64,000 nt of DNA from Microvirga massiliensis (GTDB taxonomy: Bacteria > Pseudomonadota > Alphaproteobacteria > Rhizobiales > Beijerinckiaceae), in assembly GCF_001006805.1 (NCBI RefSeq), contig NZ_LN811350.1, forward strand, positions 1,005,774 through 1,069,773, given 5' to 3'. Each line of letters starts with the position of its first letter. The first letter of the stretch is position 1. The notes beneath the pieces were generated by a model, which was not told the origin of the DNA, did not search any database, and saw nothing but the letters and a program-made list of their open reading frames with translations. The position numbers and the translations under genes were made by a program. This document shows, one piece after another, positions 26,626 through 36,558 of this stretch.

Positions 26626-28439
26626 GGAAACTGTCGCGTTTGCCTGACGCCGTGAACGCTCCATCTACCGGCCGATGGACATCCCGTCAGCTTTCTGAGG
26701 ACGGATCTTTCGTGCGCGAAAGCGGAGGACCCGTTGCCCTTGCCGACGCCGACGCATCGTCGCTGCGGGCGGAGAAATCACGTCCACGAACCCTTTTCTA
26801 CATCGCAATCGCCGTTCTTGCAGCCCTTGTGCCGCTCATCCTGATCGCCGGGATCTGGATTCGGGCTGTTCTCGAGGAGAACGAACGCGATCGGCGCGAT
26901 TATCTGACCGGCCGCGCTGCAACTCTGTCCACGCGCCTCGACGTTTATATCGACCAGCAGATCTCCGTCCTGCGAGCGCTCAGCCTGCTGCCTTCACTCG
27001 ACGCGCCCGATCCGGCTCGCGCGGAACTCGCAGCGACCCGCGTGATCTCGGCGATCCCGCAATGGGCCGCGATCACGTTGGTCGACGTCGCCAGGGGAGA
27101 GCAGATTCTCGATACGCTGCGACCGCTCGGCTCCCCATTGCCGCCGCCAATCGCGCCGGACCTCGTCAAGGAAGTCGTCGCGAAGCGGACCCCGATCGTT
27201 CAGCCACACTATCGCGGCGAGGCCGGCGCTTATCCGGACGACAGTATCCTGATTTACGTGCCGGTCATCAGGGCAGATCAGGTCCGCTACGTCCTGGGTG
27301 CGATCCTCCGCATCGAGGCGATCCAGGATCTCATGGCGGCCTGGGAAGGCGGACTCCTGAAGGTCGTGATCGACCAGAGAGGGCGCATTCTCGCGCGGTC
27401 GGGCGCCGTCGACGAGTATATCGGCCAGGAGGCCAACGAGCAGCTTCGCGCCAACACGGCGGATCGCGATACCGGCCTCTTCGTCGCCGAAACTCTCGAC
27501 GGTCAGCAGATTTTCACCGCGTTCGAGCGTTCCCCATTGACCGGCTGGCTCGCCGTCGCGGCAACCGATTATGGGCAGTTCGACGCCATCTCGCAAAGGT
27601 CGAACTGGTCGCTCGTCGCAGCCGGTGCCCTCAGCCTTGCGATCGCAGTGGCCCTGGCGATCTTCCTGTTTCACAACTTCATGGAGCGGCGGATCAGCGA
27701 GGAGCGCTTGGCCGCCTCCCGCGCCCTCGGGGAGCTCGACGCGCGCCTCCTGGCGACGACGCAAGAAGCGCTTGCGGAACAGCATAAATCGGCGTCCGAG
27801 CGCGAGGTGCTGCTTCGCGAGATCTACCATCGGGTCAAAAACAACCTGCAGATCATCCAAAGTCTGCTGCGCCTCGGATCTCGCGACCTCGGTCCGGACC
27901 AGCAGGAGCCCTTCGAGAGTGCCATCCGGCGGGTCGGGGCGATGGCCCGCGTCCACTCGCTGCTCTACCAGTCGCCCGATCTGGCCTCGATCGATTTCAG
28001 GGATTATCTCCGGGACGTCGTTCAGGAGACGGCCGAGGCCTTCGGCGCGGAAGCGCGGGGAATTGCGACCGCCCTCGACACCGAGGCGATGCGAGTTCCT
28101 CTCGATACGGCCGTACCTCTTGCCTTCATCACCGTCGAGATCCTGACGAACGCCTTCAAGCACGCCTTTCCGGCCGGGCGCAGCGGCACGATCAGTATCT
28201 CGGCACGCCCGGAAGAAGGGCACGGCGTGCTCACGATCACCGACGACGGCGTCGGCCTTCCGGCCGGCAAGGGGCGAAGGCGGACTCTCGGCCTGACTCT
28301 CGTCATGAAGCTCGTCGAGCAGATCAACGGGTCTCTCGAAGCCCCCGACGTCGGTCGATCCACCTACCGCGTGACCTTCCCGCTCGCCCATCCGGCGCCG
28401 GAGCGGCTTCCCCAGGATTCGGATCCGGGCCAATCCTGA
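26622..28439 (+). CDS. HisKA_2-type membrane sensor histidine kinase
   Basis: A kinase of up to 605 residues. A transmembrane helix at about 58-82 and another near 331-352 enclose a periplasmic sensor region of about 245 residues, probably Cache-like. The cytoplasmic part has the HisKA_2 dimerisation motif [18 protein letters not shown] (His about 402), then ATP-binding N-box [11 protein letters not shown] and G-box [11 protein letters not shown]. In alphaproteobacteria, HisKA_2/HWE kinases often feed the PhyR general stress pathway, of interest given the EcfG-like promoters in this window; that link is inference. The TTG start coupled to argH is uncertain, and a GTG near 26712 is an alternative. 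No response regulator is adjacent. Confidence 0.88.
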   Translation: MRKLSRLPDAVNAPSTGRWTSRQLSEDGSFVRESGGPVALADADASSLRAEKSRPRTLFYIAIAVLAALVPLILIAGIWIRAVLEENERDRRDYLTGRAATLSTRLDVYIDQQISVLRALSLLPSLDAPDPARAELAATRVISAIPQWAAITLVDVARGEQILDTLRPLGSPLPPPIAPDLVKEVVAKRTPIVQPHYRGEAGAYPDDSILIYVPVIRADQVRYVLGAILRIEAIQDLMAAWEGGLLKVVIDQRGRILARSGAVDEYIGQEANEQLRANTADRDTGLFVAETLDGQQIFTAFERSPLTGWLAVAATDYGQFDAISQRSNWSLVAAGALSLAIAVALAIFLFHNFMERRISEERLAASRALGELDARLLATTQEALAEQHKSASEREVLLREIYHRVKNNLQIIQSLLRLGSRDLGPDQQEPFESAIRRVGAMARVHSLLYQSPDLASIDFRDYLRDVVQETAEAFGAEARGIATALDTEAMRVPLDTAVPLAFITVEILTNAFKHAFPAGRSGTISISARPEEGHGVLTITDDGVGLPAGKGRRRTLGLTLVMKLVEQINGSLEAPDVGRSTYRVTFPLAHPAPERLPQDSDPGQS

Positions 28440-28629
28440 CCGGGAAGCGGCTCTATCGCTCCAGGATGGCGCGATTTCACTACCCGTGAATCGTGGGACC
28501 TGTCGCGGAGGCTACCGTAGCGGTATCGCCGAACGCTCTTGATCGGACCCACAGCCGTCGCCATATCGGGTCAGCGGGCGATGCCCGCAGGAGCGCCGAT
28601 AGCCGGGCTCGTTCCGAAGTGCCGCAACC

Positions 28630-29079
28630 ATGGGCTTCGACATGTCGCGTCAATCGCCCTTCGGGCATCCATTCCTCCTGGGCTTCGATGAGATCGAGCA
28701 AGCGCTCGATCGCGTCGCGAAGGCGCCAAGCGACGGCTGGCCGCCATACAATATCGAGCGCCTCACTCGGACCGAACTGGAGCCGGAACGTCTGCGAATT
28801 ACGCTCGCGGTTGCGGGGTTCACGCGGGATCAACTCGAGGTCAGCCTCGAAGAAAATCAGCTGGTCATTCGCGGAAAGCAGCAATCCGAGGACAAGGGCC
28901 GGCAGTTCCTTCACCGCGGAATCGCCGCCCGGCAGTTCCAGCGGGCGTTCCTCCTCGCAGACGGAATGGAGGTGCTCGGAGCCGATCTGTCCAACGGACT
29001 TCTGTCGATCGATCTCGTGCGGCCTGAGCCGGAGCGGATCATTCGCAAGATCGACATCATGGCCCGGGACCGGGCCTGA
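28630..29079 (+). CDS. Hsp20-family small heat-shock protein
   Basis: A 149-residue alpha-crystallin-domain chaperone. The conserved core runs from about residue 40 (YNIERL) through LRITLAVAGFTRDQLEVSL and GKQQSEDKGRQFLHRGIAARQF-type sequence to GLLSIDLVRPEPE. It holds unfolding proteins under stress. The alternative ATG at 28642 would shorten it by four residues; neither has a strong ribosome-binding site. I looked for a ROSE-type thermosensor hairpin upstream and did not find a clear one. The DUF1150 gene follows, a common alphaproteobacterial pairing. Confidence 0.92.
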   Translation: MGFDMSRQSPFGHPFLLGFDEIEQALDRVAKAPSDGWPPYNIERLTRTELEPERLRITLAVAGFTRDQLEVSLEENQLVIRGKQQSEDKGRQFLHRGIAARQFQRAFLLADGMEVLGADLSNGLLSIDLVRPEPERIIRKIDIMARDRA

Positions 29080-29151
29080 AGGAGCAGCCGGTGTGTCCTG
29101 CCGAACGGATATGGCGGCAATCCTGATCAAAAAGCGGGCTGGAGAAATCAG

Positions 29152-29427
29152 ATGACAGACGTTTTCAAAGCCACAACAATCGATTCCACCGTGCCGATCG
29201 AGCCTGCAGAACTGGCGGCGCTGGGCGAGGGGCAGGTCGCCTACGTCAAGCCTCTGCTCTCGGACGAATTGCGGCGCCTGTTCCCCCAGGCACCCGAGAT
29301 GGCACCGGGCCTTCAGCTCTTTGCGCTCCTGTCCGCAAGCGGAACACCGATCCTCGTGGCCGACACCCGCGATGCCGCGCTCGCAAATGCCTGGGCGCAC
29401 GACCTTGCTACGGTGAGCCTCCACTGA
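29152..29427 (+). CDS. DUF1150-family protein
   Basis: A 91-residue protein with the DUF1150 pattern: an acidic N-terminus, GEGQVAYVKPLLSDELRRLF, GLQLFALLSASGTPILVAD and a short C-terminus. The family is of unknown function and is typically encoded right after an Hsp20 gene, as here (72 bases apart), which suggests a role in the heat-shock response. No signal peptide. Confidence 0.88.
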   Translation: MTDVFKATTIDSTVPIEPAELAALGEGQVAYVKPLLSDELRRLFPQAPEMAPGLQLFALLSASGTPILVADTRDAALANAWAHDLATVSLH

Positions 29428-29468
29428 GATCTGCGCAGCATCGCAGCAGGAGCGGGTGAGCGGCTCAC

Positions 29469-30233
29469 TCAGCTGCGCTGCGCCATGGCCTCTACGGCGT
29501 CGGCCAGACGCTCGAGGTCCTGCGGGCGCGAGAGGCGGTGATCGCCATCGTTGATCAGCGTGAGGGCCACGCTGTCACCGGGCAGATGCTCGACCAAAGT
29601 CAGCGCATGCTGCCAAGGCACGTCGGGGTCTTCCATGCCCTGCAGGATGTGGACGGGGCAACCCGTGGCAAGACTGGCCCCGAGGAGGATGTGGCGCCGG
29701 CCATCCTCGATCAGATTCCTGGTGATGCGATACGGCTCCGGGGAATAGGCTGAGGGGCGCTCCCAATAGCCTGCTCCCCGGATCGCTTCGCGAGCATCCT
29801 CGGTGAGGCGGTTCCAGATCAGCTGTTCCGTGAAGTCGACGGCCGGTGCGATCAGGACCATGCCTCGGGGCTGCTGTTCCGGAGGCAGCTTGCGAGCCAG
29901 GAGGAGGGCAATGTATCCGCCCATCGAGGACCCCACCAGGACCGGGTTGCCCGGGGCGAAGGCATCGAGAACCGCCTGTGACTCCTCGAGCCACCGGGAG
30001 ATCGTCCCCTCCTCGAACGTTCCATCGGATTCACCATGTCCGGAATAGTCGAAGCGCACGAAGGCGCGTCCGGTGCGCTCCGCCCAGGCGTCGAGCCATG
30101 AGGCTTTCGTGGCGGACATGTCGGACTTGAACCCGCCGAGCCAGACCACCGGCGGACCTTCACCCTGCCGGGTTCGGACAGCAATCCGCCGCAATTCAGG
30201 TCCCTGACCCACACTCAGGATGTGCCGCATCAT
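29469..30233 (-). CDS. Alpha/beta hydrolase (ABHD10-like)
   Basis: A 254-residue serine hydrolase. Oxyanion region VVWLGGFKSDMSATK, nucleophile elbow GSSMGGYIALLLA (Ser about 103), an aspartate in MEDPDVPW and the histidine in NDGDHRLSR complete the triad. The layout resembles mitochondrial ABHD10 and its bacterial relatives, which act on acyl esters or thioesters. The substrate is unknown. Oriented toward the DUF1150 gene and divergent from the GT4 gene at 30492. Confidence 0.88.
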   Translation of the reverse strand: MMRHILSVGQGPELRRIAVRTRQGEGPPVVWLGGFKSDMSATKASWLDAWAERTGRAFVRFDYSGHGESDGTFEEGTISRWLEESQAVLDAFAPGNPVLVGSSMGGYIALLLARKLPPEQQPRGMVLIAPAVDFTEQLIWNRLTEDAREAIRGAGYWERPSAYSPEPYRITRNLIEDGRRHILLGASLATGCPVHILQGMEDPDVPWQHALTLVEHLPGDSVALTLINDGDHRLSRPQDLERLADAVEAMAQRS

Positions 30234-30416
30234 CCGCCGAACCTCGAATCTCCAAAGAGTAGCCCGGTATAGGGGCCAGACTCGCGCCGCAATGCCGAGC
30301 CGTGACGCTGTGGCCGATATCCTGCGCCTTCGGCATGTTTAATGAGTCCTTGATCCACTGAGCGGTGGCCGTGCCTAGGGCCCTGGGCACCTGCCGGGCA
30401 GCGCTCAGTGAATGGT

Positions 30417-30424
30417 ATGGTTAA
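30417..30424 (-). promoter_or_regulatory. CtrA-type half-site
   Basis: On the minus strand this octamer reads TTAACCAT, the half-site bound by the cell-cycle regulator CtrA in Caulobacter and relatives. It lies in the divergent gap between the alpha/beta hydrolase and the GT4 gene. A single half-site may be chance. Confidence 0.25.
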
Positions 30425-30491
30425 CTGATCCTCAACCCTGGCGGGCGACGCTTTGCGGTGACCCGAATCTTGTGAGAAGGCTCCTCCACCG

Positions 30492-31715
30492 GTGACGTTC
30501 CCTGCGCGATCCGGCAACAGCGCCTTTCCGACCTCGGCCCAGCATCCGCTCGCCGGGCGGACGATCCTGCAGGTCATCCCCGAACTGGAGGCCGGCGGCG
30601 CCGAGCGAACCGCCGTCGATGTCGCCGCAGGCCTTGCTCAAGTCGGCGCGCGCGCACTCGTCGCAAGTGAGGGCGGGCGCCTCGTCGGGGAACTCCAGGC
30701 GAAGGGCGGTGTCTGGGTCCCGTTTCCGGCCGCGACCAAGAATCCTGCAAGTATGCTCTACAATATCCGCAGGCTTGCCCGGCTGTGCCACGGTGAGCGC
30801 GTCGCGCTCGTCCATGCCCGGTCCCGCGCGCCGGCCTGGTCTGGCCTCGGGGCGGCGCGCGCTCTCGGGATTCCCTTCGTCACGACCTATCATGGGAGCT
30901 ATTCCGGGCGGTCCGGCATCAAGGTGCAATACAATTCCGTGATGGCGCGGGGCGACGCAGTCATCGCGAACTCGCAATACACCGCCGACCTAATCCGGTC
31001 GGTCTATCCGGCTTCGGCGGATCGGATCCGGGTGATTCACCGTGGGACGGACTTTTCGATCTTTACCCCGAGCGCCGTGGCTCCCGAGCGCATCGAGGCG
31101 CTTCGGAAGAATTGGGGGATCGCGCCGCATGAGCGCATCGTGCTCCTGGCGGCCCGCCTCACGGGATGGAAGGGCCAGACGGTGCTCATCGAGGCTGCGA
31201 GCCGGCTGCGCGCAGCCGGGCTCCGGGACGTCGGTTTCGTGCTGGCAGGAGATCCGCAGGGACGGGATTCCTATGTTCGGGACCTCGACAATCTCATCAA
31301 GGCTCGAGGGCTCGAGGGCGTCGTTCGCCGGGTCGGTCATTGCATCGACATGCCGGCCGCCTTCCTCGCGGCCTCGGTCGTCGCGGTTCCCTCCACCGAG
31401 CCCGAGGCTTTCGGCCGGTCTGCCGTGGAAGCACAGGCCATGGGAACCCCGGTCGTGGTATCCGACCTCGGCGCCGTTCCGGAAACGGTTCTCTTTCCGC
31501 CGCGCGTTCCACCCCAGGAGCGGACCGGGTGGCGGGTGCCGCCGGGAGATGCGGACGCCCTGGCTGTCGCTGTCGGCGACGCCCTGTCTCTGGGGGCCAT
31601 GGGCAGGGCTGCATTTGCCGCGCGAGCCCGCGCTCACGTCGAGCGTTGCTTCTCTCTCGAGCGTATGGTGGGCGACACGCTTGGAGTCTACGTCGCCTTG
31701 CTCAGGGGTGCCTGA
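30492..31715 (+). CDS. GT4-family glycosyltransferase
   Basis: A 407-residue GT-B glycosyltransferase. The N-terminal part has ILQVIPELEAGGAERTAVD, close to lipopolysaccharide- and capsule-type GT4 enzymes. The C-terminal donor site has LLAARLTGWKGQTVLIEA and TEPEAFGRSAVEAQAMG with the E-x7-E pair. It probably adds a sugar to a cell-surface glycan. GTG is used as start at 30492. It stands alone, with no other glycan genes adjacent, and its stop is about 260 bases before infC. Confidence 0.88.
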   Translation: MTFPARSGNSAFPTSAQHPLAGRTILQVIPELEAGGAERTAVDVAAGLAQVGARALVASEGGRLVGELQAKGGVWVPFPAATKNPASMLYNIRRLARLCHGERVALVHARSRAPAWSGLGAARALGIPFVTTYHGSYSGRSGIKVQYNSVMARGDAVIANSQYTADLIRSVYPASADRIRVIHRGTDFSIFTPSAVAPERIEALRKNWGIAPHERIVLLAARLTGWKGQTVLIEAASRLRAAGLRDVGFVLAGDPQGRDSYVRDLDNLIKARGLEGVVRRVGHCIDMPAAFLAASVVAVPSTEPEAFGRSAVEAQAMGTPVVVSDLGAVPETVLFPPRVPPQERTGWRVPPGDADALAVAVGDALSLGAMGRAAFAARARAHVERCFSLERMVGDTLGVYVALLRGA

Positions 31716-31913
31716 TTACCCATATTCATGAGTTGACTTCTCACGGCTTCCCTGGTTTGCCCGCCCCGGAGGACTCTCCGGCGGGGTGGGACTGCCGTAG
31801 AGTTTGCACCGTCAGGATAAGCGGCCATGCGCCGTTCTGTGCTTGCGCGTGATGCGGTTTTCCGCAAAATGTCGAGCCGTTCGTAGCAAGTTGAGGGTAG
31901 CCTGACGCGTATC

Positions 31914-31929
31914 CGTGGCCTTGGCCACG
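31914..31929. promoter_or_regulatory. Perfect short inverted repeat upstream of infC
   Basis: CGTGGCC (31914-31920), TT, GGCCACG (31923-31929). The hairpin lies about 50 bases before the infC start and 34 bases before its ribosome-binding site. It has no following T-tract. It could be part of an untranslated-leader structure. Confidence 0.35.
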
Positions 31930-31976
31930 CATGCGCCACTCAGGAGTCGATGCCCAGTAAACAGGAGATGTGAGCC

Positions 31977-32519
31977 ATTCGCAGACCGATGAGACCTATG
32001 CCCGTTCCCCAGAAGGACGGGCCGCGCGCCAACCGTGACATCCGCGGTGTTCGTGACGTCCAATTGATCGATGAAGCCGGACAAAACCGCGGCGTGGTGG
32101 GCTTTTTCGATGCTCTCAAAGTTGCCGAGGATGCTGGCCTCGACCTCGTCGAGATTGCTCCGAACTCGAATCCGCCCGTCTGCAAGATCCTCGATTACGG
32201 CAAATATCGCTTCCTCGAACAGAAGAAGGCCTCCGAGGCGCGCAAGAAGCAGAAGACGGTCGAGGTCAAGGAAATCAAGCTCCGCCCGGGCATCGACGAT
32301 CACGACTACGACGTGAAGATGAAGGCCATGAAGGGCTTCTTCGAGGAAGGCAACAAGGTGAAGATCACCTTGCGCTTCCGCGGGCGTGAGATGGCGCATC
32401 AGGATATCGGTCTGAGGGTGCTCGAGCGGGTTCGAAGCGACACCGCCGACCTCGCGAAGGTCGAGATGGAGCCGAACTTCGAGGGCCGGCAGGTCGTGAT
32501 GGTGCTGGCGCCCCGCTAA
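31977..32519 (+). CDS. infC: Translation initiation factor IF-3, ATT start
   Basis: A 180-residue IF-3, which binds the 30S subunit and checks start-codon/initiator-tRNA pairing. Motifs: [10 protein letters not shown] near the start, then [20 protein letters not shown] at the linker and KIKLR-like [14 protein letters not shown], ending in VVMVLAPR. The best start is ATT at 31977 (ATT CGC AGA CCG). AGGAG sits 9 bases before it, while the first ATG, at 31989, is 21 bases from that site. The non-standard start is the classical basis of IF-3 self-control, since IF-3 rejects such codons. rpmI and rplT are about 2 kb downstream, separated by a membrane-protein gene. Confidence 0.95.
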   Translation: MRRPMRPMPVPQKDGPRANRDIRGVRDVQLIDEAGQNRGVVGFFDALKVAEDAGLDLVEIAPNSNPPVCKILDYGKYRFLEQKKASEARKKQKTVEVKEIKLRPGIDDHDYDVKMKAMKGFFEEGNKVKITLRFRGREMAHQDIGLRVLERVRSDTADLAKVEMEPNFEGRQVVMVLAPR

Positions 32520-33147
32520 TCTTCGCGCTGCTCCGACCGACCAAAGCGATCAGCGGAACCTCTCGAAGGAAATATGTCACCCGCGGAGCACGTGCAGGCG
32601 TTCCGCGGTGACCGAGCCTAGACTGCGCGGCTCGGGCTGCCGTAGTCCCAGCGGGGCCAAAATTTAATCCCTGGCAGACAGGCGAGACGCCTAATGCTGT
32701 CCGGCAGGGCCGGCTCCGCCTTGTGCCGGGAACTCTTAAACCGCGATGCTCGAGCTGGCGTGGTGATGGACGCCGCGCCAGCCGCAGCTCCCGGGCCTGA
32801 GCCTGGCTTCCGTGATGATCTCGCTCGATCCGTCGATACGACATCGGCGGTCGACGAGGGGCTCGAGAACGATCTCTGTGAGCCGCAGTACGTCGCCTTG
32901 CATCCTGATGCAGCATCGCTTGGGCGCTGCGCAACGCCGCACGGCAGGGCGCCAGTATGCGGGTGAAGATCGATCAGAACATGCGGCGGATGAGCTTTCA
33001 ACGCGTTAGCCAAAGGGCGGAAGATGATGCGCGTCTCGTCTACAGGCTGATCGGGCAGGCGAACCTCTTGCCTCAGCGAATGAGCATCTCGGGAAGACGA
33101 AGAGAGCAAATCCGCAGGACCGGCCTCATTGCCAGGGAGGGGACTGG
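32520..33147. other. Intergenic stretch after infC
   Basis: About 630 bases without a gene I can support. Overlapping short frames on both strands lack ribosome-binding sites and recognisable domains. A GC-rich inverted repeat near 32612-32635 (CCGAGC/GCTCGG) is present without a T-tract, so it is not a clear terminator. Confidence 0.45.
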
Positions 33148-34251
33148 GTGATTGCGCTGTCTCCTGGCGTGCAGCTTGTCGCGCTGGGCGCTTCCGCTCT
33201 CCTGCTTCATCGCGCCCTTGGAAGCCGTGGCGTCGCGCCCACCTCGGCTGGTGCGGTCGTCATGGCGATCGGCATCTTCATCGCGGCGGCGCTGCAGCAG
33301 ATGCCGATCCTCGCTCCGCTGATCACCAAGCCTCTGTCGATCGCGCTCCTGATCATCTGGGCATCGATCGCGGTGTCCTATGCAGTCTCGGCTCTCCGGG
33401 GCATGCTCTATGTGCATTCCCGCCCCGTGATCGCCCGCTTTGCGATTGGCACCTGGGTTGCTGCAACGGCGGTGCTGGCCAGAGACGTCTTGTGGGAAAT
33501 CCAGGAATGGCGGCTCCTGGCGATTCCGCTCGCGATCCTCGCCTTCGCGCTCTGGCTCTGGTTCCTGGGGCTCGCAGCGAGGGCGCTGCCCCGTATCGCG
33601 AGCATGTCCTCGCAGACCATCGTCCCTGGCGTCGTGCTCCTGGCGACCGTGAGCACACAGTCCATCGCGTTGATTGCTGTCGATCTTCTTCCGTCCGGGT
33701 CGATTCAGTTCTGGGCGATGGCGGGCCTGATCGGAGCAGGCGTGATCTTCTATGCGATCGGCTTTGCCCTGATTCTTCGCAGCCACCTGAGAGTCGCCGG
33801 GTGGACGCTGTCCGAAGACTGGGACAACACGAACTGCATCCTGCACGGAGCGATGTCCATCACGGGCCTGGCGCTCGCTTCTTATCCAGTGGCGCCGCCG
33901 ATCCTCACATGGATCGTTTGGTACTATGTCCTTGCGATGCTCCTGGTGGTCGAGAGCGTCGAAGTTCTGCGCCTGATTTCACGCCTCAGGAAGCATGGGA
34001 TGGGGCAGGGCGTGCTCACCTACCACGTGTCGCAATGGGCGCGGAACTTCACCTTCGGGATGTTCTATGCGTTTACCTTGCAACTGCTCAAAACGGGGGG
34101 AGCCACCGATCCGATCGAGTGGGGGAGTGAGATTGGATCGGTGATCCTGGCCTACGGATCCTGGATCGTTCTCCTGTTCCTGCTCATCGAGGTCGCACTC
34201 TATTGCAAGAGCCACCTTCATGAGGAGCGCATCCCTGCGACCAATGCGTGA
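33148..34251 (+). CDS. Polytopic membrane protein, unknown function
   Basis: A 367-residue protein with about ten hydrophobic helices across its whole length, starting from GTG at 33148 (preceded by AGGGAGGGGA). Conserved-looking loops include DVLWEIQEWR, WTLSEDWDNTNCILHGAMS and YHVSQWARNFTFGMFYAF. The overall helix pattern slightly recalls tellurite-resistance/dicarboxylate transporter proteins, but I see no diagnostic motif and make no functional claim. It lies between infC and the ribosomal-protein operon. Confidence 0.75.
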   Translation: MIALSPGVQLVALGASALLLHRALGSRGVAPTSAGAVVMAIGIFIAAALQQMPILAPLITKPLSIALLIIWASIAVSYAVSALRGMLYVHSRPVIARFAIGTWVAATAVLARDVLWEIQEWRLLAIPLAILAFALWLWFLGLAARALPRIASMSSQTIVPGVVLLATVSTQSIALIAVDLLPSGSIQFWAMAGLIGAGVIFYAIGFALILRSHLRVAGWTLSEDWDNTNCILHGAMSITGLALASYPVAPPILTWIVWYYVLAMLLVVESVEVLRLISRLRKHGMGQGVLTYHVSQWARNFTFGMFYAFTLQLLKTGGATDPIEWGSEIGSVILAYGSWIVLLFLLIEVALYCKSHLHEERIPATNA

Positions 34252-34572
34252 CCGTGGATCGAGCGATGGTCGTCCGCGGCTGGCCGGGAGCCTGCGGCAG
34301 GCTCGATGACGCTGGCGGATTTAGTCTTCCTGTGGCCCGGTGGGACTTCACCTCAGGCCATGCCGGGCCCAAAAGCCGCTCCGGATCAGCCCGTCCATCT
34401 GCCATCAGATGTTCGATGACCATTGCTTTTGGGCGTGCTCTCTGTCATAAGCCGCGCCTTCGAACCGCCCGGCCGGAAAGGGCTGCCGTGGCGGTTTGTC
34501 CTGCTCAATCGGCAGAATTCAGAGTCCCGGAGCGTCAGCGCGCTCTCGCGGGCTCGCCACAAGGAGAGCCAA
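34252..34572. other. Leader region upstream of rpmI
   Basis: A 321-base gap before the L35-L20 operon. The position is right for a ribosomal-protein leader that could bind L20, but I cannot identify a defined structure by eye. No supported gene. AGGAGAG precedes the rpmI ATG. Confidence 0.4.
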
Positions 34573-34773
34573 ATGCCCAAGCTGAAGACGAAATCGGGCG
34601 CCAAGAAGCGCTTCAAGATCACCGGTACCGGCAAGGTCCTTTATGCTCAGCGCGGCAAGCGTCACGGCATGATCAAGCGGACCAACAAGCAGATCCGCAA
34701 CCTGCGCGGCACGGCGGTCCTCTTCGAGGGCGATGCACGCAACGTGAAGAAGTTCTTCCTGCCCAACGGCTGA
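34573..34773 (+). CDS. rpmI: 50S ribosomal protein bL35
   Basis: A 66-residue basic protein starting [15 protein letters not shown] with [18 protein letters not shown], the standard bL35 pattern. It is a late-assembly large-subunit protein. AAGGAGAG is upstream of the ATG. It is followed after 43 bases by rplT, forming the usual rpmI-rplT operon. Confidence 0.97.
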   Translation: MPKLKTKSGAKKRFKITGTGKVLYAQRGKRHGMIKRTNKQIRNLRGTAVLFEGDARNVKKFFLPNG

Positions 34774-34816
34774 GACGCTTCACCTTTCCAATCGCTATCC
34801 GTCGGAGAATTGAACT

Positions 34817-35188
34817 ATGGCCCGTGTCAAAAGGGGCGTGACGAGCCACGCCAAGCACAAGAAGGTTCTCAAGGCTGCCAAGGGTTTCTACGGCCGCCGC
34901 AAGAATACGATCCGCATCGCCAAGCAGGCGGTCGAGAAGAGCATGCAATATGCTTATCGCGACCGCAAAAATAAGAAGCGCACGTTCCGCGCGCTCTGGA
35001 TCCAGCGCCTGAATGCGGCAGTCCGCGAGCACGGATTGACCTATTCCCGATTTATCGACGGTCTCGGCAAGGCCGGGATCGAAGTCGATCGCAAGGTTCT
35101 GTCCGAAATGGCTATCCACGAACCGGCTGCCTTCGCGGCCTATGTGGAGCGCGCCAAGTCGGCACTGCCCCAGCAGCAGGCTGCCTGA
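34817..35188 (+). CDS. rplT: 50S ribosomal protein bL20
   Basis: A 123-residue protein beginning [19 protein letters not shown], with [18 protein letters not shown] and [11 protein letters not shown]. bL20 is needed for early assembly of the large subunit and in many bacteria represses its own operon by binding the leader. The length is normal. A GC-rich hairpin follows the stop before pheS. Confidence 0.98.
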   Translation: MARVKRGVTSHAKHKKVLKAAKGFYGRRKNTIRIAKQAVEKSMQYAYRDRKNKKRTFRALWIQRLNAAVREHGLTYSRFIDGLGKAGIEVDRKVLSEMAIHEPAAFAAYVERAKSALPQQQAA

Positions 35189-35201
35189 CGATCGGATCTG
35201 A

Positions 35202-35235
35202 GAGGGCGCGGCATCAAGTGGCCGCGCCTCTTCCC
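35202..35235 (+). terminator. Possible terminator or attenuator between rplT and pheS
   Basis: A stem with arms at 35202-35212 and 35221-35230 (GAGG.GCGCGGC against GCCGCGCCTC, one bulged G) and an eight-base loop follows rplT by 13 bases. Only CTTCCC follows, so a strong U-tract is missing. It might partly terminate rplT messages or attenuate pheST. Confidence 0.35.
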
Positions 35236-35351
35236 ACTTCCCGAGACCTTCCCGCCGGCGGCATCGCGCTGCCCCGCATTCCGCGGATCGGGAGGCTTGA
35301 CCGTTCCCGCTCCGCGCTTCACCACAGCGCCCGATTCATGAGCAGGGACCG

Positions 35352-36434
35352 ATGAGCGATCTCACTACACTCGAACAGGACCTTCTGACCCAGGTCCAGG
35401 CCGCCGGCGACGAGGCTGCGCTGGAAGCTGTGCGCGTGGCCGCGCTCGGGAAGAAGGGGGCTGTCTCCGATCTCCTGAAGACCCTCGGCTCCATGACGCC
35501 GGAGGAGCGGAAGGAACGTGGCCCGCTGATCAATGGGCTGCGCGACCGCGTGCAGGCTTCGATCACGGAGCGCCGCGAGGAACTCGCTGACGCCGCGTTG
35601 ACGCGCAGGCTCGAAGAGGAGCGGGTCGATGTCACGCTGCCGATCCAGGAGGGGCCGGAAACCCGCGGGCGGATCCATCCGATCTCGCAGGTCGTCGACG
35701 AACTCACCGCCATCTTCGCGGATATGGGCTTCGCCGTCGCGGAAGGGCCTGATATCGAGACCGATTACTACAACTTCACGGCCTTGAACTTCCCGATCGG
35801 GCATCCAGCGCGGGAGATGCACGACACCTTCTTCCTGGCTCCGAACCGCAACGGCGAGCGCAAGGTCCTGCGCACGCATACGTCGCCAGTTCAGATCCGC
35901 ACGATGAAGGCCACCGAGCCACCGATCCGGGTGATCTGCCCGGGGCGCACCTACCGGCATGACTCGGATCAGACCCACACGCCGATGTTCCACCAAGTGG
36001 AAGGCTTGGTGATCGACCGCCACGCGAACATCGCACACATGAAGTGGGTGCTGGAGGAGTTCTGCAAGGCGTTCTTCGAGGTCGACCAAGTGAAGATGCG
36101 GTTCCGGCCGTCCTTCTTCCCCTTCACGGAGCCCTCGGCCGAGGTCGACATCCAATGCTCGCGGCGCGGGGGAGAAATCCGCTTCGGCGAGGGCGAGGAC
36201 TGGCTCGAGATCCTGGGCTGCGGGATGGTGCACCCGAATGTCCTGCGCAATTGCGGGCTAGACCCGGACGAGGTTCAGGGCTTTGCCTGGGGCATGGGGA
36301 TCGACCGCATCGCCATGCTGAAATACGGCATGCCGGACCTGCGACCCTTCTTCGAGGCCGACACGCGCTGGCTCAACCACTACGGCTTCCGGCCGCTCGA
36401 CATTCCCTCGCTCGTCGGCGGCTTGAGCGCCTAG
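35352..36434 (+). CDS. pheS: Phenylalanyl-tRNA synthetase alpha subunit
   Basis: A 360-residue catalytic subunit of the alpha2-beta2 class II synthetase. An N-terminal coiled-coil (about 1-90) precedes the catalytic core with [32 protein letters not shown] (motif 2 region), VCPGRTYR-type [12 protein letters not shown] and [13 protein letters not shown] (motif 3). Length matches the family. It is 163 bases from rplT and 124 bases from pheT. Confidence 0.97.
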   Translation: MSDLTTLEQDLLTQVQAAGDEAALEAVRVAALGKKGAVSDLLKTLGSMTPEERKERGPLINGLRDRVQASITERREELADAALTRRLEEERVDVTLPIQEGPETRGRIHPISQVVDELTAIFADMGFAVAEGPDIETDYYNFTALNFPIGHPAREMHDTFFLAPNRNGERKVLRTHTSPVQIRTMKATEPPIRVICPGRTYRHDSDQTHTPMFHQVEGLVIDRHANIAHMKWVLEEFCKAFFEVDQVKMRFRPSFFPFTEPSAEVDIQCSRRGGEIRFGEGEDWLEILGCGMVHPNVLRNCGLDPDEVQGFAWGMGIDRIAMLKYGMPDLRPFFEADTRWLNHYGFRPLDIPSLVGGLSA

Positions 36435-36558
36435 AGACCTGCGGCGGACGGTTGGCCTCTGTGCCAACCCTGCCGAACTCGGCCCCGTTTTCCTGTTTGC
36501 GGCAAGGTTCGTCGAACCAGGCTTCACCTCGCCGAACCTTGCTCTGGAGAGTCCCGCG

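Noticed and set aside
28440..28629. ROSE-type RNA thermometer before hsp20
   Set aside because: No hairpin pairing with the translation start could be found by eye.
31914..31929. Terminator of the GT4 gene before infC
   Set aside because: The hairpin has a two-base loop, no T-tract, and lies nearly 200 bases after the GT4 stop.
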